This document shows positions 8,315-15,922 of a DNA stretch of 64,000 nt, in pieces. The stretch covers positions 41,824 to 105,823 of the forward strand of contig JACQPN010000020.1 of assembly GCA_016207515.1 (NCBI GenBank), written 5' to 3'. The notes beneath the pieces were generated by a model. The model was given only the letters and a program-made list of their open reading frames with translations. It was not told where the DNA came from and did not search any database. A program made the position numbers and the translations under genes. Within the stretch, counting starts at the first letter, position 1. Each line of letters opens with the position of its first letter. Origin of the DNA: Euryarchaeota archaeon (GTDB lineage Archaea; Thermoplasmatota; SW-10-69-26; JACQPN01).

Positions 8315-9619
8315 ATGAAGGCAACTTCGGTCGTCGCGCTCACACTCATCGTCGGCCTCTCGGGTTGCGTTTCCGACCAGGCCGAGACATCGGCGCTCCC
8401 CATCGACGTGCCGCCGCTTCTTGACGCAGCGTTCACGCGCGTCGAGACGGTCATAGACGCGGCACTAGGCAAAGGCGAGCCGAGCTTCGGCGTGACGCCC
8501 GATGGCGTGCTGTTCGTCCATGGAGGTGGAAACCCGAGTTTCGCCTACAAGTCCATCGACGGGGGTCTCACGTGGGAGAACCTTGGACAGGTCTTGGCTC
8601 CCATGCGCGACTCCGACCCCGACATCGCAGTGGACAAGGACGGGACCGTCTGGTACGATGACCTGTCGATTCTTTGCACCACCGTCGGAGTGAGCCGCGA
8701 TCAAGGAAAGACGTGGACGACGAACCCCCTCGCGTGCGGTGCACCGGTGAACGATCGCCAATACGTGATCCCCACGCGAGGCGGCACGGCCTACACCTAC
8801 GCCCACCAGCTCCCGACGTTCTGGCAGATGGCAGCGAAGACTACGGACTACGGAAAGACCTGGATCCCCATAGGGTCGGCCGAGGGCATGGATCACCATC
8901 TCCTCTTGTCGGAAGGGTCAGGTTGGGGCGGCGGCGGTTTCTGGAACGAAAGGACCGGCAGCGTCTTCTTCACGTTCACATGGAACTCGGGGCTCGCAGG
9001 GGACGGAAGCTGGAATCCCGCGTTCGGGGTGACGCGCGACGAAGGGACTACGTTCACGGTCGGCGGACCGAAGAGCATGGGCGGCGAGAGCCTCGGGCTT
9101 GGACTCGTCGTGGGCGCGGCGGATGAGGCAGGGAACGCATACCTTTCATGGGCGGAGTCGAAGGACAAGTCCACCGCGGTGTACCTCGCGACGTCAAAAG
9201 ACGATGGACGGACTTGGGGCGACCCGGTTCGCGTGGACGACGTCACGGGTTCAAAGGTCTTCCCCGCGATAACGGCAGGCGCACCGGGGAAAGTTGCGAT
9301 CGCCTACTACGAATCGACGGAGGAAGCGCTCCCGAGCGACGTGAAGGAACAGTGGAACGTGACACTCGCGTGGACGGACGACGCCCTCGCCGAGAGACCG
9401 GTCTTCAAGCACGAGAAGCTTTCAAAGGATGCCGTGAAGACGGGTGCAATCTGCATCAACGGGACCACGTGCCAAGGCGGCCGCGAGTTCCTCGACTACT
9501 TCACGATACACGTCCTTCCAGACGGTCGGGTCGGCGCGGTCTACAACAGCTTGCTCGCCGTCAAAGACAAACTCGTCGAGGTCTACGCGGCCACCGATAT
9601 GCCGATCCTTGCGGCCTAG
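8315..9619 (+). CDS. Secreted BNR/Asp-box lipoprotein (sialidase-like fold), copy 2
   Basis: The 434-residue protein begins with a lipobox signal (LIVGLSGC, Cys about residue 18). It has Asp-box repeats KSIDGGLTWENL, SRDQGKTWTTN, TTDYGKTWIP and SKDDGRTWGDP spaced through the chain, which indicates a beta-propeller exposed on the cell surface. It shares architecture and the C-terminal pattern GAICINGTTCQGGREFLDY with copy 1 (NICARGPACGSGEDRRLLDY), so both arose by tandem duplication. The paired Cys in that segment may form a disulfide. The ligand is unknown. Confidence 0.8.
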   Translation: MKATSVVALTLIVGLSGCVSDQAETSALPIDVPPLLDAAFTRVETVIDAALGKGEPSFGVTPDGVLFVHGGGNPSFAYKSIDGGLTWENLGQVLAPMRDSDPDIAVDKDGTVWYDDLSILCTTVGVSRDQGKTWTTNPLACGAPVNDRQYVIPTRGGTAYTYAHQLPTFWQMAAKTTDYGKTWIPIGSAEGMDHHLLLSEGSGWGGGGFWNERTGSVFFTFTWNSGLAGDGSWNPAFGVTRDEGTTFTVGGPKSMGGESLGLGLVVGAADEAGNAYLSWAESKDKSTAVYLATSKDDGRTWGDPVRVDDVTGSKVFPAITAGAPGKVAIAYYESTEEALPSDVKEQWNVTLAWTDDALAERPVFKHEKLSKDAVKTGAICINGTTCQGGREFLDYFTIHVLPDGRVGAVYNSLLAVKDKLVEVYAATDMPILAA

Positions 9620-9786
9620 CCCCGCGCACCACCGGATTCATACGAACCAACGACATGGGACCGCGCACGGTGCCCGAGGGCGAAGCCCGAGTGGCGCCGG
9701 TCTTGATGCGTCTTTTTCCAAAAGATGCAGCGGAAATAATCGGTAGATTCATAACCCGCCCGACTCCATCTTAAAGCGGGCACTTA

Positions 9787-10767
9787 ATGACTATTCCCTG
9801 GAGGGACGATAGGTCCATCCACTTAGTCACCAGAGGGAATGTGGATGGGATAGTTTCATCAGCGTTCGGTCTCGCCGCGCACCCGAACGCGCGCGTGAGC
9901 TACGTTTCCTCCTCTTCGTCGGCCGTCGAAGCGCTTCGTAAGGATCTCTCGTCGAAGACCATCTACCTTGTCGACCTCGGCCTCTCCCCGCGTCTTGCGA
10001 AGACCATCAACATGAAGGAGAAGACGCGGCAGGAGGTCGTCATCCTCGATCACCACCAGCAGTCCGGACATTACGAGGAACAGTTCGGCCCGCACGTCCA
10101 ACTCGTCGTCGAGGAAGGCATCGCTGCCGCGACCGTGGCGTACAAGTACTTCGGCCTCAACGGCAACCACGGCCACCTCGCCGCCATCGCCGACCTCGTC
10201 GAATACTGCCGTTCACCGTACCTCAACGAGGCCGAGGAGGCGTGGGGCCGTGAACGCATCGAGATGGAGGCAGATTACCTCGACTTCTCGTGGCGGCTCT
10301 CCATCGAGGACGATCGCTTCAGGCTCCTCGCGTCACGCAAACTCGCCAAAGGCTTCTGGCCCTCGGAGATCGACGAGGTGAAGCGTCGATACCTCTGCAT
10401 GATAAACGAGAACCGCTGGGCACGCGCCACCGAACGCGTGAAATCGCGCATGGTCGTGAACGGTGAAGTCGCAGTGCTCAACTTCGGAAAGAGGAAGCCG
10501 TCCTTGTTGGGGTTCGGGACGCGTGCCCTGACCAGCGTGGCGCGCGAGGCGGGCTGTTCGGTCGCGCTGCTAATCAACAGGCGAAAGAAACTGTCCAGCG
10601 TCGCGCTGAGGGGAATAGGCGACCCGCCGATAAACCTCGGAAAGTTCGTCGAAGAGTTCACGCAACAGCACGGACTGGTCGGAGGAGGGCACCCGAGTTC
10701 GGCCGGGGCGAAGATACACACGGCGGATGTCCCGTTGTTGCTGAAAGAGATAATGGCGTTGTGTTGA
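9787..10767 (+). CDS. DHH/DHHA1 family phosphoesterase
   Basis: The 326-residue protein has the DHH superfamily layout. It contains TRGNVDGIVSSA (metal-binding Asp), the signature VVILDHHQQSG, and a C-terminal DHHA1 domain with GLVGGGHPSSAGAKI. Family members include RecJ-like exonucleases, oligoribonucleases and cyclic-dinucleotide phosphodiesterases; at this length a nuclease or pAp/oligonucleotide phosphatase is most likely. The C-terminal residues KIHTADVPLLLKEIMAL recur, decayed, at 11779-11829. The gene converges on a frameshifted gene 13 bases away. Confidence 0.85.
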   Translation: MTIPWRDDRSIHLVTRGNVDGIVSSAFGLAAHPNARVSYVSSSSSAVEALRKDLSSKTIYLVDLGLSPRLAKTINMKEKTRQEVVILDHHQQSGHYEEQFGPHVQLVVEEGIAAATVAYKYFGLNGNHGHLAAIADLVEYCRSPYLNEAEEAWGRERIEMEADYLDFSWRLSIEDDRFRLLASRKLAKGFWPSEIDEVKRRYLCMINENRWARATERVKSRMVVNGEVAVLNFGKRKPSLLGFGTRALTSVAREAGCSVALLINRRKKLSSVALRGIGDPPINLGKFVEEFTQQHGLVGGGHPSSAGAKIHTADVPLLLKEIMALC

Positions 10768-10779
10768 CGTTTGGACCTA

Positions 10780-11198
10780 TCAGCGGGCGCCCTCGCGAAG
10801 GGTAAAGTGTCGTTTCCGTTCCTGCGCGCAGAGTTTTTCCATTTCTGCCCTGAGGGTGGAAGGAATTCCAGGGATCGAAGGTCAAATCGCGCAGCCATAG
10901 TCGTCGCTAGGGTTCTGCGGAGGCGGTTGTAGGGGTGTTTGACGGCGTCTCCCTTTGGCGTACAGCGAAGCATCGTCCGCGCGCTGCGGTCGAGGAATCC
11001 TTTGCGAACCAATCGCAAGACGACATCTGACAGTTCTGCATCGTGGCGCGCGAGAGGGTGGATCACAGACGGTTTGGCCAACGCGCCGAAGCGGAAAAGC
11101 CGCTCCGAGGGACTCTTGCCAATGCCCTCGCAAGCCATGAGGACGAACAGCTCGGCATTGGACAATCCCTTTCCCAGCTGCCACGCCCGACAGGTCAA
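10780..11198 (-). pseudogene. Winged-helix-like gene with an apparent frameshift
   Basis: Reading from a TTG at 11198, about 105 residues look like a winged-helix regulator (GLSNAELFVLMACEGI, then VLRLVRKGFLDRSARTML and CTPKGDAV). In that frame the ORF then runs on antisense into the DHH gene. In the frame two bases along, between about 10876 and 10780, a plausible tail appears: LRAEMEKLCAQERKRHF, ending at a TGA just before the DHH stop. A single missing base around 10840-10880 would join the two. It could be a true pseudogene, an assembly error, or two unrelated ORFs. Confidence 0.5.
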
Positions 11199-11281
11199 TG
11201 AAGCGACAGGGTCGCTACATCATCCTTGAGCATTTCCCCAAAACCGTCGAACCACGAGCCCGGAACGGCCGAAACATTGAA

Positions 11282-11305
11282 GTATCATAATGGTACCATA
11301 ATGAG
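11282..11305. promoter_or_regulatory. Candidate operator before the winged-helix gene
   Basis: The bases just before the ATG at 11308 contain CATAATG-GTAC-CATAATG, a direct heptamer repeat around the palindrome ATGGTACCAT. It sits where TBP/TFB or RNA polymerase would bind, as expected for autoregulation by the downstream regulator. Confidence 0.45.
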
Positions 11306-11307
11306 CC

Positions 11308-11670
11308 ATGCGTCCCCTTGAAGACCTCTTCGGTAGCTCGCCACGCGTGAAGGTCTTGGAGGCCGCCCTCTGGTTCGGAGACACCGAATTCAGCGCGGTC
11401 GATATGGCGCACGAGACCGGCCTCCACAAGCCGACAGCGTATCGGATCGTGAGAGCGTTGGAGAAGGAGAAGCTCTTCGTCAGGACGACTAGGACGCGGC
11501 CCGTGCGTTACCGGATCAACGTTCGCTCGCCCAAGTACCAGATGATAAGTTACCTGGAAGCGGCACTAGGGTTGGTGTCAAGGGCCGAAAACGGGAACTG
11601 GACGAAGGACGAGGTCGTGGAGATTTTACGCAACGCCCTACGCAGGGAGATCTCGGCGAGGCCGTCGTGA
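11308..11670 (+). CDS. Winged-helix transcriptional regulator
   Basis: The 120-residue protein has an N-terminal wHTH: SSPRVKVLEAALWFGDTEFSAVDMAHETGLHKPTAYR gives helix-turn-helix at about residues 27-50, followed by the wing FVRTTRTRPVRYRIN at about 55-80. The C-terminal helix (SYLEAALGLVSRAE) may dimerise. It resembles archaeal predicted transcription regulators with no bound ligand. The candidate operator over its own start suggests autoregulation. The gene lies between the two copies of the DHH 3' end. Confidence 0.75.
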   Translation: MRPLEDLFGSSPRVKVLEAALWFGDTEFSAVDMAHETGLHKPTAYRIVRALEKEKLFVRTTRTRPVRYRINVRSPKYQMISYLEAALGLVSRAENGNWTKDEVVEILRNALRREISARPS

Positions 11671-11778
11671 TCGTATTTGACGCTTTTGGCCCCCCTCGGA
11701 CATCCCGCGGATTCTAGGTCGATGGCACGAGGCCAGCCGAGGGGTCGCGATGTCGGTAATCCGACGAGCGCGAGCACG

Positions 11779-11832
11779 AAGATACACACGGCGGACGTGC
11801 CGCTGCCTTTGAAAGAGATAAGGGCGCTCTGA
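11779..11832 (+). pseudogene. Decayed copy of the DHH phosphoesterase 3' end
   Basis: Seventeen codons read KIHTADVPLPLKEIRAL followed by TGA; 15 of 17 match the C-terminus of the intact DHH gene ending at 10767. Nothing upstream is recognisable, so this is a remnant of a duplicated gene. Confidence 0.75.
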
Positions 11833-11841
11833 TGGGCCCAG

Positions 11842-12258
11842 CTAGATATCGAAAATCACCTGCACCCTCGGCGGACTCCGTCGGACCTCCATCATGTGCC
11901 ACGTGATGGCTTTGATCTCCATCAAGTGCCCGTGTTTAGCTTCCGAGTATTCCTCCCCCTTCACGTCGACTTCCAGCCTGTTCTTCTCCTCGTCCAACTC
12001 TATCCTGAAGTCGCTGAAGACGAGGTGTCTCGTCTGGTGGATGAAGAGTATCTCGGAGAGGAACCTGAAGAACAGCCTGTCGAGGCTGTCGGCTTCGACG
12101 TCGAACCTCATCTCGCCCTTGGGCTCGATCTTGCCCTTGACGCCCATCACGGCGAACATTCCTCGCCCTGCGGCCTCGAACGCCTGCGCGAGCGTTCGGC
12201 CGGTCGCGCGTAGGCCGGTGTCGGCAGTGTGGTCGAGGATCTCGTATGTGCCGGGCAC
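11842..12258 (-). CDS. Archease
   Basis: The 138-residue protein matches archease, the small metal-binding cofactor that lets RNA ligase RtcB guanylate and turn over in tRNA splicing. Signatures are the N-terminal YEILDHTADTGLRATG (metal-binding Asp/His), the middle DRLFFRFLSEILFI, and the C-terminal EIKAITWHMMEV with its conserved Lys and His. Length is typical. RtcB is not in the window. The 3' end faces the decayed DHH fragment. Confidence 0.92.
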   Translation of the reverse strand: MPGTYEILDHTADTGLRATGRTLAQAFEAAGRGMFAVMGVKGKIEPKGEMRFDVEADSLDRLFFRFLSEILFIHQTRHLVFSDFRIELDEEKNRLEVDVKGEEYSEAKHGHLMEIKAITWHMMEVRRSPPRVQVIFDI

Positions 12259-12350
12259 GACACGTAGAAGGAAACCCGTCTAAAAAGCATCGTCCCTCGG
12301 ACGCGACATCCCGGTTGCTTCGGAAAGAGTGCGGCCTTCGCGCGACGGGC

Positions 12351-13559
12351 CTACTTTTTGGGCAGCGTGATGGGCGGAAGCCCTAGACAGATCGGTAGGC
12401 TCCCGTCGAGGACGTCTTCCACGGCCCGGCTAGCGTTCACGCGCCCCGCGCCAGAGCGCTCGTCCACGCGGTCCGCCGTCGAGGAAAGTATGCATCGCAT
12501 CTGGTGCGATGTGATCGTTGGATTGGCCGCCTTCATGAGAGCCGCTACACCTGAGACTAGGGGTGTGGCCATGCTGGTCCCCGATTTTTCGCCGTAACCG
12601 CCGCCTCGGAGCGTCGACACTATGGCCGTGCCCGGTGCGCCTACCTCTCCGCAACCAGAATCGCCCGCGCTCATCGTGGGTGTCGCGAGGTTCGCCACCG
12701 AAACCACCTCCGGGTAGGATGAGGGGTAATGGATTACGCAGCCCGAGTTCCCGGCGGCCGCCACGAGCAGGACGCCCCGGTGGTAAGCGTACTGGATCGC
12801 GGCGTGGAACAATGGATCGTCGGCGAAAAGGCCCAGACTCATGCTGATAATGTGCGCGCCGTCCAACGTGGCCTGGATGACGCCAGCGGCGACGACACTT
12901 GCAGCGCCCAGAGCGACTCCGGACCCGTCGTCCGTGCCCGTCGATACGGCGAATCCAAGGACCGGATAATTCAGGACGCAGGCCTGGGCCGCGCCGGCCA
13001 TCCCTGCGGCGTTGTGGGTGACCGCGGCCAGGATCCCGGCCACGTGGGTCCCGTGTTCTCCGAGGCCGCTACCAAAGCCTATCGGCGACGAGCCGCAAAG
13101 GTTCGAGCGAAGATCGGGGTGGGGGTAGATGCCGTCGTCGAGGACCGCCACCTTCACGTCGTGGCTCCCGAGTCCGTGGTCCCAAGCAGCGGGAAGGGCG
13201 ACGGCTTGGGGTGCCCACTGCCCGTACAGGGGATCGTCCGGAACGAACGCGGGATAGACCCAATGGTCTCGGTATGCTCGCAGCACTTCTCCACGGCTCT
13301 CCGCCGCATGGATGAATGCGCGTTCCTCACCGATTTGCACCGCGTAGGTCGCAAAAGGGATCTCGGAGCTGGCAAGGACCGGCGCGTGGCCGGATATGAG
13401 AAGGTCGCTTGGGAGTGCCTCCTGGAAGAGGACGACGACCGGGACAAGCCTTCCCCCGCGTCCCGGCTGCGTCGGTGCGGCGGCCGAAAGCGACGCGCCG
13501 ATAATGATGGAAGCAAGGACGATCGCCGACCACGCCCGCGCCGGCCGAGGGTTCATCAT
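12351..13559 (-). CDS. Secreted subtilisin-like serine protease (S8)
   Basis: The 402-residue protein carries the full S8 triad: Asp in VKVAVLDDGIYPHPDL, His in GEHGTHVAGILAA, and Ser in GEKSGTSMATPLVSG. The oxyanion Asn sits in LLVAAAGNSG. A hydrophobic segment (SAIVLASIIIGASLSAAA) after a short basic N-terminus is a signal peptide, followed by an inhibitor-I9-like propeptide region of about 80 residues. I start at the ATG pair reading MMNPRPARAW because the preceding 40 codons are Arg-rich and look non-coding. Paired Cys suggest disulfides. Probable role: extracellular protein degradation. Confidence 0.88.
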   Translation of the reverse strand: MMNPRPARAWSAIVLASIIIGASLSAAAPTQPGRGGRLVPVVVLFQEALPSDLLISGHAPVLASSEIPFATYAVQIGEERAFIHAAESRGEVLRAYRDHWVYPAFVPDDPLYGQWAPQAVALPAAWDHGLGSHDVKVAVLDDGIYPHPDLRSNLCGSSPIGFGSGLGEHGTHVAGILAAVTHNAAGMAGAAQACVLNYPVLGFAVSTGTDDGSGVALGAASVVAAGVIQATLDGAHIISMSLGLFADDPLFHAAIQYAYHRGVLLVAAAGNSGCVIHYPSSYPEVVSVANLATPTMSAGDSGCGEVGAPGTAIVSTLRGGGYGEKSGTSMATPLVSGVAALMKAANPTITSHQMRCILSSTADRVDERSGAGRVNASRAVEDVLDGSLPICLGLPPITLPKK

Positions 13560-13626
13560 CCCGAGGTGACCGTTGTTTGAAATAGGTCTTCTCGTGAGAC
13601 CATGGTCGCGTCCTGCGTTCCCCGGC

Positions 13627-14046
13627 CTACGGCGGCTTTTCACCGTCGTCATGCCCGAAGAGGAGGTGGTCGGTCGCAAGCACGGCCTTCTGGCTCAGGT
13701 CCATGTGGCGTAGAAATGCGTAGATCGCATAGAAAACGGAGATGAGGGATGCGGGGACGAGTGTGAGTTGGAGAAAGAACGGAAGCTTGTCGAGGCCGCC
13801 GAGCCACACGGAAACGATCACGGTGGTCACCGCGCTCGCCAAGGCCATGATGAGGCTCCATTTGAACGTCTTGTAGTTTGAGTCCATCACTCTTGCGATG
13901 TCAAGCAGGATGAAATCGTTCTTCCAGTCCTCTGGCTCGTCGACGCCGGGGTGTATGTCGGACCACGTGACGGGCGTGAGGCCCGCTTCTAGCGGTGGAA
14001 GACCGGCGTCCGACGCCTCCATCTTGTGCTTCGGCTTCGAGGCCAC
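13627..14046 (-). CDS. Small two-helix membrane protein
   Basis: The 139-residue protein has a charged N-terminal half (residues 1-60) and two transmembrane helices, about 64-84 (LIMALASAVTTVIVSVWLGG) and 88-112 (FFLQLTLVPASLISVFYAIYAF), then a short tail with LRHMDLSQKAVLATDHLLFG. I recognise no family. It lies 67 bases upstream of the subtilase on the same strand, so they may share a transcript. Confidence 0.65.
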   Translation of the reverse strand: MASKPKHKMEASDAGLPPLEAGLTPVTWSDIHPGVDEPEDWKNDFILLDIARVMDSNYKTFKWSLIMALASAVTTVIVSVWLGGLDKLPFFLQLTLVPASLISVFYAIYAFLRHMDLSQKAVLATDHLLFGHDDGEKPP

Positions 14047-14137
14047 GCCTCCCTGACCGGCTGCGCGGCAGAAAAACCTGCCTGAACCGGCCGCCCGAGG
14101 CGCAACATGTATCTACTTGTATGTATGTGCCAGGTGT

Positions 14138-14329
14138 ATGACCAAGGTCAGGATACGCGTCGGTTCAGGCGAGTATGAAGCGGTCGTCCGGGCGGTCTTC
14201 AAGACCGGTGGCAGCCTCGCCGTTCGCCTTCCGCGCGCTCTCGCGGAAGAGGTCGGTCTCGATGTGGGAACGCCGGTCCGGTTCAGGAAGGAAGGTCGCG
14301 GCATCCTCGTGGAGCCGGCGAGCGAGTAA
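14138..14329 (+). CDS. AbrB/SpoVT-like DNA-binding protein
   Basis: The 63-residue protein (start MTKVRIRV) fits the AbrB swapped-hairpin fold: KTGGSLAVRLPRALAEEVGLDVGTPVRF is the typical core, as found in antitoxins and small regulators. The frame opens 21 bases earlier at an ATG, but TATA-like bases near 14108 (TATCTA) favour this start. No toxin gene adjoins it, so it may be a stand-alone regulator. Confidence 0.75.
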   Translation: MTKVRIRVGSGEYEAVVRAVFKTGGSLAVRLPRALAEEVGLDVGTPVRFRKEGRGILVEPASE

Positions 14330-14416
14330 GGAAACCTAAAAGGAAAGGATGGAACGCCGGCCAAGGAAAGGTCGGGGCCGGCGAGGGACGCACCCACCGC
14401 TAATGTAGACGCCCGT

Positions 14417-15037
14417 TCAAGGCCACTCGATGGTCGCCTTCTTGATCACGACGTGCGTCACGGGCCGGTCGCTTGAATCGACCTTCGTCTTGTTTATCGC
14501 GAGAGCGACGTCGAGGCTCGCCTTGTCCGCCACGACCCCGAACACGGAGTGCTTGCCGTCGAGGTGCGGGGTCGCAACGGCGGTGAGGAAGAACTGGCTT
14601 CCCCCGGACGCAGGCCGGCCCGTGTTCGCCATCGAGAAAACACCCGGCTTGTCGTGCTTCAAGAGGAGGCCACGAGGGTTCGACGGGTGCTCGGTCGAGA
14701 CTTTGCCATCCGCGTAGTAGAACTCGTCCTTGATGGTGTAGCCGGGACCGCCCGTTCCCCAGCGTCCTTTCGCGGCCTCGTCCTTCGTCAACGGGTCGCC
14801 GCCCTGGTTCATGAAGTCCTTGATGACGCGGTGGAATCGCGTCCCATCGTAGTAGCCCTTCTCTGTAAGGTCGATGATGTTCTGGCAGGTGATCGGAACC
14901 TTGTCGCACAGGAGCGTCGCACGGATGGTGCCGGCGCTCGTGTCGAGGATCCACGTCGCGGACTTGCCTTTCTTGGAGCTGTTCTGTTTCGAGACGCATT
15001 CGCCTTTGCCGGTAGGTGTGTTCCAGTCCATTCTCAT
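14417..15037 (-). CDS. Cyclophilin-type peptidyl-prolyl isomerase, cytoplasmic
   Basis: The 206-residue protein has the cyclophilin core: TRFHRVIKDFMNQGGDP (active-site Arg and Phe), PGVFSMANTGRPASGGSQFFLT, and GKHSVFGVVADK. No signal peptide is present. A purine-rich AAGGAG lies about 8 bases before the second ATG (codon 3), which may be the true start. The gene follows the lipoprotein cyclophilin by 46 bases and is strongly similar to it, so the two form a tandem operon that would give one cytoplasmic and one exported isomerase. Confidence 0.9.
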   Translation of the reverse strand: MRMDWNTPTGKGECVSKQNSSKKGKSATWILDTSAGTIRATLLCDKVPITCQNIIDLTEKGYYDGTRFHRVIKDFMNQGGDPLTKDEAAKGRWGTGGPGYTIKDEFYYADGKVSTEHPSNPRGLLLKHDKPGVFSMANTGRPASGGSQFFLTAVATPHLDGKHSVFGVVADKASLDVALAINKTKVDSSDRPVTHVVIKKATIEWP

Positions 15038-15083
15038 CTCTCCTTCATGACAGCGCGGATCATGGAGTTGTGCGTGTTCGGCG

Positions 15084-15845
15084 CTACGTCCAATCGATCG
15101 TCGCGCTGTTGATGACGACCGGGGTCACCGGTCTGTCGTTCGAATCGGTCGCTACCTTGTTGATCTTCAAGACGACGTCGGTGCTCTCCTGATCGGCAGT
15201 CCGCCCAAAGACCGCGTGTTTTCCGTCTAGATGCGGTGTCGCGACGGCCGTCAGGAAGAATTGACTTCCGCCTGTTGCCGGTCGACCGGTGTTCGCCATG
15301 CTCAAGATCCCAGGGACATCGTGCTTCAGGCCCAGCCCGCTCTTGCAGTTCGCGGGGTGCGAATAGGAGATCGTCCCGTCGGCGCAGTAGAATTCGTCCT
15401 TGATCGTGTAGCCGGGGCCACCGGTGCCCCAGCGCGCCTTCTGGCTGTCGTCCTTCGTCAAAGGGTCTCCACCTTGGTCCATGAAGTCCTCTATGACTCG
15501 GTGGAACTTGATACCGTCGAAGTAGCCGGCCTCCGTGAGGTTCACGAAGTTCTGCGAAGTCAAAGGTGCCTTCGAACAGTAGAGGGTGACGCGGATGGTA
15601 CCAAGTGTCGTCTCAAGCACCCAAGTGACGTTCCCGGCCTCCAACGTCGCATCGAGCGTCGACACGCATACACGCTGCGCCTGTGTGATGTTGGAGGTCG
15701 TCGTACCGCCCGTGCTCGTTCCCGACGACGTTCCGCCGGTCGTGTTGTTCGCCGTCGTGTTGTTCTTCCCGCCGGTGCCCCGCTCCAGGCAACCGGAGAG
15801 CGACAGCATCACGACGAGCACGACTACGGCGAGTTTCGGTCTCAA
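15084..15845 (-). CDS. Cyclophilin-type peptidyl-prolyl isomerase, lipoprotein
   Basis: The 253-residue protein, from a TTG at 15845, has a lipoprotein signal (LAVVVLVVMLSLSGC), then a Thr/Asn/Gly-rich linker of about 30 residues with several N-x-T sequons, then a full cyclophilin domain (KFHRVIEDFMDQGGDP, ILSMANTGRPATGGSQFFLT). The frame is open to 16010, overlapping the next gene, but that stretch is Arg-rich and a TATA-like box at 15878-15886 fits the TTG. The catalytic Arg is present. It probably folds proteins outside the membrane. Confidence 0.87.
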   Translation of the reverse strand: MRPKLAVVVLVVMLSLSGCLERGTGGKNNTTANNTTGGTSSGTSTGGTTTSNITQAQRVCVSTLDATLEAGNVTWVLETTLGTIRVTLYCSKAPLTSQNFVNLTEAGYFDGIKFHRVIEDFMDQGGDPLTKDDSQKARWGTGGPGYTIKDEFYCADGTISYSHPANCKSGLGLKHDVPGILSMANTGRPATGGSQFFLTAVATPHLDGKHAVFGRTADQESTDVVLKINKVATDSNDRPVTPVVINSATIDWT

Positions 15846-15877
15846 AGTTGGACCCCGGCGTGACAGGGAAAGACCCC

Positions 15878-15886
15878 AAGATAAGG
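15878..15886 (-). promoter_or_regulatory. TATA-like box for the lipoprotein cyclophilin
   Basis: The minus strand reads CTTATCTTG, ending 33 bases before the TTG start. It lies between the chosen start and the stop of the upstream lipoprotein gene. Confidence 0.5.
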
Positions 15887-15922
15887 GTTTTCGCGGTCGG
15901 GGCTCGGGCCAACGGGGCCGGT

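Noticed and set aside
10275..10779. Long continuation of the winged-helix frame antisense to the DHH gene
   Set aside because: It is a mirror of a well-conserved DHH domain; a frameshift is the simpler explanation.
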